From Choristoneura fumiferana (Eukaryota > Arthropoda > Insecta > Lepidoptera > Tortricidae), in NCBI RefSeq assembly GCF_025370935.1, contig NC_133497.1, positions 3,364,838-3,428,837 of the forward strand: a DNA stretch of 64,000 nt, given 5' to 3'. Both the position numbers and the translations under genes were made by a program. A model generated the notes under the pieces. The model worked only from the letters and a program-made list of their open reading frames with translations. It made no database searches and was not told the DNA's origin. Shown piece by piece: positions 47,290 to 58,452 of the stretch. Position 1 is the first letter of the stretch. Each line of letters begins with the position of its first letter.

Positions 47290-47576
47290 TAAATAATATG
47301 ACCCGGATAACTCACGTCTTAAATCGAGTTTAGCTCGACATGTTTCGGGCTAATCCGTAGCCCTATCCGTAGTTGTAATGATGATGAAAACGCGGGTAGT
47401 TGTGTGCCGGTGTCAGTTTCGTCGGGTAGTCGCGCGAGCAGAGCGGCGGCGCGCAGTGCGCGTGTTGCAGCAGCTGCTGAGTCGCGTTGCTCCGAAGACG
47501 AAGGGCTACGGATTAGCCCGAAACATGTCGAGCTAAACTCGATTTAAGACGTGAGTTATCCGGGTCATTATATTTA
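47290..47576. mobile_element. TIR element with 74-bp arms, GC-rich core (left copy)
   Basis: Arms 47,290-47,363 and 47,503-47,576 are inverted copies (ATGACCCGGATAACTCACG...GGGCTAATCCGTAGCCC). The core is CG-rich (GCGCGAGCAGAGCGGCGG). In GOT1 intron 1; its outer edge is exactly the end of the contig. Confidence 0.92.
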
Positions 47577-47676
47577 NNNNNNNNNNNNNNNNNNNNNNNN
47601 NNNNNNNNNNNNNNNNNNNNNNNNNNNNNNNNNNNNNNNNNNNNNNNNNNNNNNNNNNNNNNNNNNNNNNNNNNNN
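47577..47676. other. Assembly gap (100 N)
   Basis: Exactly 100 N. The left contig ends at the outer edge of a TIR element whose second copy ends at 55,604. The right contig starts with sequence matching about 39,615. Confidence 0.99.
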
Positions 47677-48026
47677 TTTATTTTTATTGATTTATTATTG
47701 ATTGATTTGCAGTTAATTTTTAGTTTTTATATAAATAAATAAAAAAGTTAAAAACTTTCTGTTTGTGGCTGGTTGACACCTGATTAGCTTGGTCTTAGAC
47801 AAAGATTTTATTTTATGCACTAGAGCAAAAAAGTCATTTTATGTCGCTTAATCTCAGCATAAAACGAACTTTACGAGCATGAGAAGTGAAAAGTATAATA
47901 TCTATAGACTACAACATCAACTTGATTGGACACATTGAAGATTGGGTGTATTGAATAAAATAAAAAAAGTCATACAATATTGTGTTTTATTTTTTAATAC
48001 ATACAAGTATGAAAATTCGCTTATTT

Positions 48027-51000
48027 TTAAGAACTCTCTCGTATCGGTAACTTTCTAGGTAGACGCGGATCTATAATTTCAGGTAGTATGCATTCCATGT
48101 AAAATTTTCTCAATTTATTTAATATGCTCTCCCAGAATCCTGTATCCTTTTCGATTTTTTCGAATAATATGCCTTTTGGAGTCCACACCACGAAGATACA
48201 GTATCTTTTTTTTGTAATATTTAACTGACCTTGTACTTGATAAAAGTAGTTGTGATTTTGCTTCAGTTTTATTTTCTGAGGATCACTTTCGTCCAACACA
48301 CAGAAAGTAATTTTTTTCTTTAAAATAGCTTCTGTTGGCGTCATATTTGCCGCCGAAGCTGGGCATTTGATCTCCACAATTGTTTCTTCGTCTATGACTC
48401 CGTCGGGACTCGCGCCTAAATACTGGTGTTCCTCGAGGATGTATAACCCACAAGGTGATACTTGCACTCCTAGTGCAGCTTCAGTCTCTTTTAAAGCGAT
48501 GGGCTCATTCTCATTGCCGTATCTAGTAGCATCGCTACCTTTAAAATTGCTATATAAGAGTGTTTTTATAATATTTTTACACGACGTGGCAGCTCTTCTC
48601 TTACATATTTGACCAAACACTGACGCAGTAAGGCGTATTTTTCGTTGTTTGATCCATTCAGGGTTCGTTGCCTGCCCAACGGTATCTTTTTGGATATTTT
48701 CAAGTTCTATTTTACTTTTTGAAAAGTCTGCTAAGAGTGCTTGTTTTCTTTTTTCGTAGTGCTCAACTTCCATATCTGGTTCTTTTTCGATATCACCGTA
48801 ATGTTCATCGGGTCCTGCGATACGTTTTCTTCGTTTTGATTTTTTGTCTTGGCTTGATTTTCTTTTCGCCTTTTCTGCCTGCCTCTTCTCATACTTCTGC
48901 GTGTAAGTCCCCAGTTCTTCATTTTTTGTTAATACTTTACTCATGGTTGCTACAAGACTCCCGGTGTTTCTTTTGTAGCAGCTGCGTAGCAACGGGACTC
49001 ATAAGATCCACGAAGGGAGTAATTTATTCGTTTGCCTCCTATAAATTTTGCGATTAGTGCATTAAACTGCTCAACAATATTGTTTGTTTGCCCCATAAGG
49101 AGACTTTCGGCATTGTTTAAAATAGGACTTATAGCGGTGTATATGTCATACCACAAGCCACAATCTTTCATTTGGCCTATGAAGTTTTCTTCGCCTGGTT
49201 TCGGGCCATTACAAAAATATGTTTTGCAGTTGGCATGCTCACCAAAAACGTGGCAAGGCCCGTTTCGTAGGTCTTTTTTTAATTCATTTACTTTCTCAGT
49301 AAAAGTTTTCCCTTCCATTTTCGAAGAAAAGTCTATTGCTCCTTTAATTGCCTTTCGTAGTCGCAATATGTTATCATTTAGGCATTTCCTCATGATAATA
49401 GGGACAGGTCCTTGTTTATTTTCAGTTTTTTTTGTCAAATTTCTCAATTTAGTGCAATAATTTCGTAATAAATGATTACTGCATTCTATTTTGTGTATAG
49501 CAGTGGAGTGGCCATATGGCAATGCTTCGTTTAAAGCACTCATGACACTGCTATCGCCATCACCAATAAGTTTGGTGTATTTCAAGCCATGCATATTTAT
49601 GCTGCATTTAAAACCTTCTACTACACCGTCGGCTTCCATTGCTGTGGAGCTACCAGACCAGTTTTTAAAACATTTATGTTTCTTGACCTCAATCTTTTTA
49701 TTACTTGCAACAGCGCATACAGAGCAATAAGAATTCCGTATTCCTAAAAAGAGAACCTTTTTAGTTTCATACCCAATAATGCACGCTACCCCGGATAATG
49801 AATTATAATTGCTGGTACGATATGATCTTTTTCCCCACGATGCGTCCGCTACTACTGTGATGTAGGGAACGCCATCAGCGTCTACGTTTCCTTTTTCAAT
49901 TGCCATTTGTTTTTCTTCGAGTCCTGCCTCAAACATGCTCTTCAAAGAGATATCTTTTAAAACATCCCCAAGCAACAAATTCTCTTTCCCAAATGTTTTC
50001 TCCGCTATACATGGCATATCTAAATGAGCGCAAAGCTCATCTAATTGGGAAAAGCCACTACCCGAACATACGACTGCTTGAACAACATTTTTATTAATTT
50101 TAGACTCTAGTTTTTCATTATTAAATGCTTCTTTTTGCCACACATTTTGCATTTGAAAAGAAAAGTTGACTGGAATCCGATTCTCGACTCCTTCACAAAA
50201 TCCATATCTTTAAAGCTGCAATTAAATGGACTATGATCCACAGCCTTCATTTGTTCAAATAAATATTGAACATTGAAAATTCGTCGACCTGTCATTTTAC
50301 GTACGACTTCCTCATTGCTATCATGATCAAGTTCAATTTGTAATGATGGTGTCGAGGACGGAGTACTCGGACTCAAATTTCTGAAAGGAAAAAAAAAGTT
50401 ACGTTATATTTATACCATGCAAGGTTAAATCAGAGTATACGGTGAAATAAAAATATTTGATACTGCATTATGAGGCGTACACTACTACAGAAAACTTCTA
50501 ACGCCGGTGACGCTATGCAAAAAATACGTTTCGATTTTCGGTGCCATATTGTGCGCGCGACTACATTTTTAATACAAGCTTTTTGCTGACTGTACTTGCA
50601 TTTTCATCCAAACTACTTTTCCGTACCAAATGTGGAAGAAGTGGGTCAAATTCAACTCGCAAGATTTTACCTGCACATACATTCATAGGTACATACATTG
50701 CAACTATTGCAAGGTAAAAGCTTGTAAAAATAATAATAAAAACACCAACCTGCTAAAATTTTGAAATTGGCGGAGGATCGGTATTGTTATCACTATCAGA
50801 CTGCTCACTGGCATGCTCTCCGGTGCCAAGCGTACTGCACATGTAAAAAATACATACATAGTGAAATGACGTCAGTCGCCATTAGTCAAAGTAATAACAG
50901 AGACTACCAGAGGTAATACTTCGTTCGTAATACCTTACTTATCGCCCTTAATGAACAATGGGATATTATAGTGCTATGACCTGTATAAGTGAAATAACAG

Positions 51001-52496
51001 AAGTGCGGTGTACATCGATCAAGATAATAAACTGAAATCATCTTTAATAGCCGTGTCAATATAGGTACGAGTAGGTACTAGTCTCAGTGCAGTTGCAGTC
51101 AAGAGCGAAAAAAAAACTACAAGTGAAAAACGTAAGTAGCTGTGAAATAAGTTTTTGGTAAAAAAAAAATCTGTTCAAGCTTTTTTTTTGCTGACTGTAC
51201 TTTTTGTCGACTTTACTAGCATTGTTACCTATTAAACTACATCATACGAAATTTCAAGTCGATGCCATTAACCGTTGAAGAATTCCGTCCTGCGGAGACG
51301 ATCCTGGCCGGACTACCAGGATGTCAGCTACCAGATTATTGTATTGTCACGCAATTCACATAAGTATACCAAATTTCAAGTCAATTCGACCACTGAAACT
51401 GAGTCAAATTCAACTCGCAGGATTTGAGCCTCACATACATACATACGAGTACATAGGTACATACATTGCAAGTTAAATAAAAGATTGTAAACTAGTAAAA
51501 ATAATAATAAAAACACTAACCTGCTTAAATTTAGAGGTTGAGGTGGAGGATCGGTATTGTTATCACTATCAGACTGCTCACTGGCATGCTCTCCGGTGCC
51601 AAGCGTACTGCACATGTGAAAAATACATACATGGTGAAATGACGTCAGTCGCCATTAGTCAAAGTAATAACAGAGACTACCAGAGGTAATACTTCGTTCG
51701 TAATACCTTACTTACCGCCCTAATACACAATGTGCTATTACAGTGCTATGACCTGTATAAGTGAAATAACAAGTTTGTGTGGTGTACCTACGTCGTACAA
51801 AAATAATAAATAAAGGTACGAGTACGAAAATTCATTTTTAATACAAGCTTTTTTGCTGACTGTACTTTTTGTCGACTTTACTAGCATTGTTACCCAAACT
51901 ACATTTATTTTGTACCTATACCAAAAACAAGTCGATAACATTGTAACAGTTGAAGAGTTCCGTCCTTCGGAGACGATTCTGGCCGGACTACCAGGATGTC
52001 AGCTACCAGATTATTGTATTGTCACGCAATTTACATAATTATGCAAAATTTCAAGTCAATCCGACTGCTAGAAGTTGGTCGAATGCAAGATTTGATTACA
52101 GACAAATATCGGGACAGGTGAAACTAAATAAAAGCTTGTAATAGAGGACAAGGAAGAAAAATCTTACGCTACTGTCCTAGTTATAACTTACCTATTAGGA
52201 TTAATGTTTTCTTTTTTATGACGAGCCGGTCCTTTTTTTTTCCTACGAGCCGATAACCATAATCTTGTCTTCGATGATCTTTTCACTTCTGGAAACAAGA
52301 ACATTAATAATTATTTTTTATGGGAGCGCCATAGTTCGCATAGGTACTCTTTTCTCTTTTCTAGTAAAACCATAATTATTTTTTGTCCAAATCATCGTTT
52401 GTCAGTATGCGAGCCGATATATGGACCCATTTTTTATAAGTACTTGGTAATATTGACTAAAATGCATCTAGGTAGGTACTTACCCTGTTTATCCAT
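48027..52496 (-). pseudogene. Second copy of transposase-nuclease gene, broken by small deletions (right contig)
   Basis: Same exon order as the left copy: 52484-52496, 52192-52288, 51521-51607, 50750-50834 and 48027-50380. Three lesions: exon 3b is 85 instead of 87 nt (AG lost near 50,769); one T is lost in a T6 run near 50,133; one T is lost in a T5 run near 48,972. The main frame therefore splits into 89-, 400- and 321-codon pieces. Exons 1, 2 and 3a are intact. Because it abuts the N gap and is otherwise nearly identical, it is probably a second assembly of the same locus, not a genuine pseudogene. Confidence 0.8.
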
Positions 52497-53670
52497 TTTT
52501 GTAACATAAAAATGCAAAGTCCATATAAGAAAGCCAAGGTCGTCGAACAGTATGTGCACACACACCACCAGTATCACCAAGAAATATCAAATCCGTTATC
52601 AGTCCAAGTCGTAAGTAGTTAGATCGCGTTTATGATACGAAGAGAATTCACCAAAATAATATTACGTAACTCTCGCGCACAGCTGACGAGTCACTACTAA
52701 CGAGCGACGCACGCACACGCAGGGCCAGCGTAAACCAAGGACAAAGGGCGGCGCGTACCGCCCTCCCCCGTACCGTTCCCCCGCGCTAGAGTGATTCGCT
52801 GCAGATTCGCATAAAAAATGTATAGTTTTTTTACTGATTTTCGTAGTTTCGTTCTCATTTGAAAACCACAAAATCATTTCGGAAAAATGCTTTTTCTTAT
52901 GAAACTACATAGTTTAGTCGATGCCGGAAATAGGTTTTGACTTCAATCTGAACTATATTTTGGCCGTAGTATTTAACCGAACTGCACAGGGTTTTTGGCT
53001 CTTAAAATGCAAAACTTGTACTCGTTCTATTTTCTTTGTAATACCATTTCAAGAGTCATAAACTAATTTCAGGCCTAGATATGCCTTATCTCATTGTATT
53101 TACAAAAAATCATGATGATGCTACTTGTTATTTTAAAATAAGGACGTAACTACGATTTGTATGGAGAATCAAGCTTGCTGCGGACTCTTAAGTATTTTAT
53201 TTGTAATTATATTATTATGAAAAAATGACTTTCTGCCAAGTTTCTTGCGGTGCATTCTTCTTGGCAAAGATGGTCTTTCCGAAAGCGCTGGTAGTTTAAA
53301 AAATGAAGTGTAAAAGTGCCCATTGCGGCCTATTTACTGAATAAATCATTTGAATTTGACTTGTGAGTGAAAAAAGGCTTACTCGTCTTAAGAGCTACAA
53401 ATGACATTAAACCTTAGGGTGGTAAACCAATTTCTTGGTTGACTATACATGGACGAATTTTCCGGAATTCCGATGGGATACAGTTCTGCAATGAAGGCGA
53501 TGTCGCAGACGTAAGCTACACTATTCCAGATTGACGTAGGCCACTTTTAATTGCACGAAATTGCAAAGTTGCAGGCGAGTTAGTAAATTAAGGCCATTGA
53601 TTTGTTAACGATGAAATTAAATATAATTTCACTTATTAGTAGGAATAACAATAAAATGATAAAAACTTAC

Positions 53671-53844
53671 CTGTGTGAGAGCAGTATCGTCCGGAGCGGG
53701 TTTGCATCTCGGGAACGCGGGTTCAGCCATCACCAAATCGAAAGGAGGACGTAGCAGCAAAACTCGAGGTCTGTTGAAGGGCGGGCGTCCCATGCCGCCA
53801 CGGCCCGGCATGCCGCGTCCTCCTCTACCTGTACCGCGCACCAT
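53671..53844 (-). CDS. ILF2: ILF2 exon 1, right-contig copy, intact
   Basis: 58 codons ending AEPAFPRCKPAPDDTALTQ, then donor CAG|GTAAGT. It joins in frame to exon 2 at 37,335 (ALLKR), reproducing the NF45 sequence across the junction. Probably the same locus as 45617-45791, duplicated by the assembly. Confidence 0.9.
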
Positions 53845-54568
53845 TATTCACAGAAACACGGAAAACAAATGAGAAATCTCAAGGATTCCTCCACGTAACA
53901 AACGCTATACAAATCACACGATAATACTGAAAGTAACAACTTTTAGCTTCAATTACTGTCTCTAGCACATTAACCAACGATCACTTAATCTGTTTCGAAT
54001 ATAATGCGTCTTCAAATGATGATAAACTTATCAGTATTTTAGTTAAAATTCAAAGTAATAGAACCAAGAGACGCGGTTTCCATTGATTGATTGCAGGTTA
54101 AGTGGAGTGTTGCATGGTAATAAACCAGACTACCTGATTTAAACAATGAATTATTTTCAATATATACTAAAATTCTATAAAAGTATAAATAAATGTACTT
54201 AAATTAATAAAAAACATTTTATTGTTGCAATTTCTCGTGGTGGATGAAAGAATAATATATTACAGTATGCGGTATCTTTCGGATTTTACCCAAGACAAAT
54301 GGTTTTTTACTGTGCTGGCAACAACATTCGAAAGTGCCACCTTAAAAATATAAAATGGCTGCGTTCATGTTTAGCGTTGCTGCGCAGTCAAATTTAATAA
54401 TTCAAATTCAAACGCAGCTATTTTTGACAGTGACAGCCCAAAATTCGATTGCAAAAATGACGTGGAGTAATAGGTTATGAGTTTGTTGTCGATTAAATTA
54501 ATTAATTTATAAGCTCATTAGGAAGATACGATAATTAGTGAAACTATAACAATTTAGCATTAATCACC
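53845..54568. promoter_or_regulatory. Bidirectional ILF2/GOT1 promoter region (right copy)
   Basis: 724 bp, differing from the left copy by a few substitutions and single-base indels. Same divergent arrangement. Confidence 0.68.
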
Positions 54569-54593
54569 ATGATTGAGATAACAGATGTTCAAA
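54569..54593 (+). CDS. GOT1: GOT1 exon 1, right-contig copy
   Basis: MIEITDVQ and donor A|GTGAGT. A plus AA from exon 2 gives Lys, so the protein reads MIEITDVQKIGVGLAGFG, as in the family. Confidence 0.92.
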
Positions 54594-57500
54594 GTGAGTA
54601 CACATCTCTTACAAGTAACTTTAAAATATGCTCACCAACTGCTCTAATTTGTAAAAGAATTTTTACAAGTATTTGTTCATTTAATTAGTTATTCTCTGGT
54701 ACTTATCGAACATAAATAACTGTCAAACCTGGTTATGAATTATCTTTATTTAGGGTATGAAACTCATTACCAGTTTGATGCTTTCTATACAAAATGTTGA
54801 CTAGGTAATGTAATAATTATACCAATCTTTTGCAATTTGTAAGCTTACTTCATGGCTAATATTATGTTGTTTTGTTTTGTGTTTAATTTTCCTTTTCAAT
54901 GTGCTTGATGATGTAAAAATATAATAAAATAAAAAGTTAATGTTAATAAGTAACACAGACCAAAATAAATGATTGTTTTTAAAATAATGCATGTTTTTAA
55001 TTTTTGTAAATATGTATTTAAACTAAGACCTATTTGTAATAGCATTTAAATTTCAAATTTCTGTATTCTTAACTTTTGGTAAAGATATGGAACACATTTT
55101 TAAATTTTTTGTTTGATATTGACAAAAAGACCTTAGTGAAGATTACAGATGGTCAATTCATGTTTCCTGAACTATACCTACTGTTTAGTCCGCGCGGCGG
55201 CTTAAGATGGCTCAGGGAAACTGGTGGGAGTACAATCGCACACAAAATCTTTTAACAAAATAATATATCAGAAGAATTAAAGAACATAAGTAAATTTTAG
55301 GTAGATGTAATTTATATTAAATATAATGACCCGGATAACTCACGTCTTAAATCGAGTTTAGCTCGACATGTTTCGGGCTAATCCGTAGCCCTATCCGTAG
55401 TTGTAATGATGATGAAAACGCGGGTAGTTGTGTGCCGGTGTCAGTTTCGTCGGGTAGTCGCGCGAGCAGAGCGGCGGCGCGCAGTGCGCGTGTTGCAGCA
55501 GCTGCTGAGTCGCGTTGCTCCGAAGACGAAGGGCTACGGATTAGCCCGAAACATGTCGAGCTAAACTCGATTTAAGACGTGAGTTATCCGGGTCATTATA
55601 TTTAATATGAGTGAGTCTCACGGTAATTTCATGTTCAGATGTAATTTAATAAGATATGTAATGTAATAATAACATTGAATTTAATAAGAGGGTAAAAAAT
55701 TAGTCATCCAGCAATGTTGATACTATGTTATTATTATCATGCAATATTGAAGAAAGTTCTTGTAATCAGGCGTAAATGTTGGATAGGTGTTGCCACATTT
55801 TCCTGTAATGATAATGTGGTGGCTGCTGTTGTATTTTTTACCTCCTTTAAATTAAAGGAGGAGGAGGAGGGTGGGTAAATTACCCACGATTTTAGTTGTT
55901 TCTTTTTTCCATATAACGCTCACGTTGATATCACGTCGTAAATCATTTTTCTGGCTTGCCTAGTTAAAACTTTATTTGTCGTCATTTTTTCCACTACATA
56001 ATTGAAAGTACAATTAATTAAGTAAACAATTTGTGCGGGACGGTACCTACGTAAGGGAACACGAGACGCATAAACGACCAGATGGTCTAGTGGTTAGAGA
56101 ACCTGACTATGAAGCTTGAGGTCACGGGTTCGATTTCCGTGTCAGGGCAGAAATTTGTATGAAAAATATGAATGTTTGTTCTCGGGTCTTGGGTGTTTAC
56201 TATGTATTTAAGTATGTATCTATCTATATAATTATATTTATCCGTTGCTTAGTACCCATAACACAAGCTTTGCTAAGCTTACTTTGGGACTAGGTCAATT
56301 GGTGTGAATTGTCCCGTGATATTTATTTATTTATAAACGGAGCGCGGGCTGTGGAGCCACTGATCAAGCAATAACGTGTCGGCGTCGACGCCCACCCGCC
56401 CTTCACTCCTATGCCCCCGCCAAACAGACCAAAGAAATGACTACTGCGCATGCCCCTTCCACTTTTCTCGAGGCATCTTAAACCGTCGCGCGGACTATAA
56501 CTGTGACAATAATTCTTTATAACTTTTTTAGAAATCGGTGTGGGGCTGGCTGGGTTCGGCATGACATTCCTCTTCCTGGGTGTGTTGCTGCTTTTCGACA
56601 AGGGTCTACTGGCCATTGGCAATGTGAGTGCTGTGTCCAGAGGTATTGTCTAATGCCGCTTGTTACACATTCACCTCAAAAGTATAATTTTTTTAATGAT
56701 TATAATAGGATCAGAAATGCATAGGTATACAATATGGTTTGGTGAACTTTTTATAGATCCTCTTCATCAGCGGGCTGGCCTGCGTGATAGGGCTGCAGCG
56801 GACATTCTTCTTCTTCTTCCAGCGGCACAAGATCAAGGCGTCCGTGGCATTCTTCGGGGGCATCACCATAGTACTCCTCGGCTGGCCTATGTTTGGCATG
56901 ATCGCTGAGATCTATGGGTTCTTGCTGCTGTTCAGGTTAGTAATTGATTTAGGCTGGATTTCCACCAGAGATGTGTGAGGGAGGATGCGTTGCGAAGAAT
57001 GTGTTTTTCATGAACCAATAGAAACGCTTCATTTACCTATCCTCGCACAGCACATCTCTGGTGGAAACGGAACTTTATGGGATCACTTTGTTGTCCGTCC
57101 GTTTGCCTGTCAAGACCCTTTATCTCGGGAACGCGTGGAGGTACCCAGTTGAAATTGAAACCATATATTCAGCTAAGTCTATGGGTCTACAGTCCCTTGA
57201 AGCTGTTAAAAAAAAATTAACTTCTAAGTCAATGCAATCAAAAGATAAGGTCACTAAAAAAGATGTTTTCTGCAGATTGCCTTAACCGAAAAATTCATGG
57301 GCTGTCCTAGAAATTTAAAATTTTGTATGAAGGTAGCTCTTATAGCACAATCAATAAGAAAAATCTCAAAAACATAATTTTCACTTCTCATGCGCGTAAA
57401 GTTTGTGTTTATGATGCATCTAGGCGACATAAAATGACTTTTCATGTTCTTGTGCATGAAGTAAAATCTTCGTCTAAGACCACAGCCACAAACAAAGTTT

Positions 57501-58452
57501 CTACATATTTTTTTAATAATTTTTAATTTACATAAAACTAAAAATCAATCAAAATCCATACTAATATTATAAATGCGAAAGTGTGTTTGTATGTTTGTCC
57601 GTCTTCCACGTCGAAACGGATCGGCACGATTTTTGGCATAGAGAAAATGTATGTGCCAGATTTATGTGTGTGGTGCTGGTGTGTATCATAGTGGTGTGTG
57701 TGTGGCTGTGACATAGGCTACTTTTTATCCCGGAAAAATGCACAGTTCCTGATGGCACAGCGCGCGATAACCGAATTCCACGCGGGCGAAGCCGCGGACA
57801 AAAGCTAGTAAATTAATAAAACTAAAAAAGCGAGCATTAAACCCATTTCCCCTCGACGACGACGTGTCTATCGCCTCGCCGTACCGGCTCGGGTGGCTGT
57901 GAAATTCTTGGGTAAAATGGCTCGTTTTATGCACTTGTTTTATAATCTACTATTTTCGTCTATGTCAATAAACCATCTAAAATTACTAACACTGGTTCAT
58001 AATAACCTACAAAGTCCGACTCGCTCTTGAGTGGTTTTTTCTAATTTTTTAAATGTTTTCTTCTTCGCTTCCAGGGGTTTCTTGCCAGCAGCGGTCAATT
58101 TCCTCAGAATGGTCCCAGTATTGGGGTCGCTGCTCAATCTGCCTATTATAAGTGGGGTAAGTAAAAAAAGATCGACTTTTTTAATGTCAATCATCATCAT
58201 CATCATCTCATCAGCTCTTGAGCGATATGCCGCTTGTACGGTCAGCGTCAAAAGTAGCTGCATACTTTTGTACTTTGTCGTTTTACAGCAACGTACTTAA
58301 CACTTCTGTACCTATCTGTTTTGTGCCTAAGCCTTTCAAGTATAGTGTCTTTTGCTCTTAACGCAAATTCTATAAATTAAAAAAAAACTGTGATCTTTTT
58401 TTTTCAGATCGTGAGTCGGATAGCGGGCGACAATGGCCGCAACATGGTATGA
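54569..58452 (+). CDS. GOT1: GOT1 vesicle transport protein, complete five-exon gene
   Basis: Exons 54569-54593, 56532-56623, 56757-56935, 58075-58156 and 58408-58452 join to 423 nt, 140 aa; human GOT1B is 138. Four hydrophobic segments are visible (about 11-30, 37-52, 68-86 and 87-100), with short cytosolic loops FDKG and QRTFFFFFQRHKIK. Hallmarks include GWPMFGMIAEIYGFLLLFRGF, RMVPVLGSLLNLP and the C-terminal NMV. GOT1/Sft2-family proteins sit in early Golgi and COPII membranes and help vesicle docking or ER exit. All donors and acceptors are GT-AG. The gene is head-to-head with ILF2. A possible AATAAA lies near 58,723. A second exon 1 at 46518-46542 is the assembly duplicate. Confidence 0.96.
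55318..55604. mobile_element. TIR element with 74-bp arms (right copy)
   Basis: Same element in the right-contig copy, followed by unique sequence. Confidence 0.92.
55605..56531. other. GOT1 intron 1, distal part, with SINE
   Basis: Contains a well-preserved family 1 SINE at 56,076-56,334 (GATGGTCTAGTGGTTAGAG head, GGTTCGATTTCC B-box, GATATTTATTTATTTAT tail) and a GAGGAGGAGG tract near 55,857. No further exon. Confidence 0.75.
56532..56623 (+). CDS. GOT1: GOT1 exon 2
   Basis: Acceptor ACTTTTTTAG and donor AAT|GTGAGT. It encodes KIGVGLAGFGMTFLFLGVLL then FDKGLLAIGN, the first membrane segment and loop. Confidence 0.95.
56757..56935 (+). CDS. GOT1: GOT1 exon 3
   Basis: Acceptor CTTTTTATAG and donor CAG|GTTAGT. 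It encodes ILFISGLACVIGLQRTF, a run of phenylalanines, the basic loop QRHKIK, and GITIVLLGWPMFGM. Confidence 0.95.
57370..57960. repeat. Repeat related to 38,930-39,390 with nested Helitron-like element
   Basis: Outer repeat is the reverse complement of the ILF2 intron 1 unit. At 57,556-57,808 it is interrupted by a sequence starting ATCCATACTAATATTATAAA and ending GGACAAAAGCTAGT, typical of lepidopteran non-autonomous Helitron-like elements. In GOT1 intron 3. Confidence 0.7.
58075..58156 (+). CDS. GOT1: GOT1 exon 4
   Basis: Acceptor GCTTCCAG and donor GGG|GTAAGT. It encodes GFLPAAVNFLRMVPVLGSLL then NLPIISG. Confidence 0.95.
58408..58452 (+). CDS. GOT1: GOT1 exon 5
   Basis: Acceptor TTTTTTTCAG. 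It encodes IVSRIAGDNGRNMV, then TGA. The NMV terminus is the family's usual end. Confidence 0.93.
   Translation: MVSRIAGDNGRNMV

Larger units (their letters stand above)
39615..47576 (+). repeat. Large direct repeat 2, left copy (7.96 kb)
   Basis: Contains the intact transposase-nuclease gene, frameshifted ILF2 exon 1, the shared promoter, GOT1 exon 1 and a TIR element. Collinear with 47,677-55,604. Confidence 0.95.
47677..55604 (+). repeat. Large direct repeat 2, right copy (7.93 kb)
   Basis: Begins right after the second gap. Nearly identical to the left copy, with mostly single-base differences and short indels. Continues at 55,605 into unique sequence leading to GOT1 exon 2. Confidence 0.95.

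Noticed and set aside
39963..55604. Genuine recent segmental duplication giving two transposase genes and alternative promoters
   Set aside because: Copy ends coincide exactly with a 100-N gap and the same pattern occurs at the other gap, so an assembly overlap is the simpler explanation; not excluded without reads.
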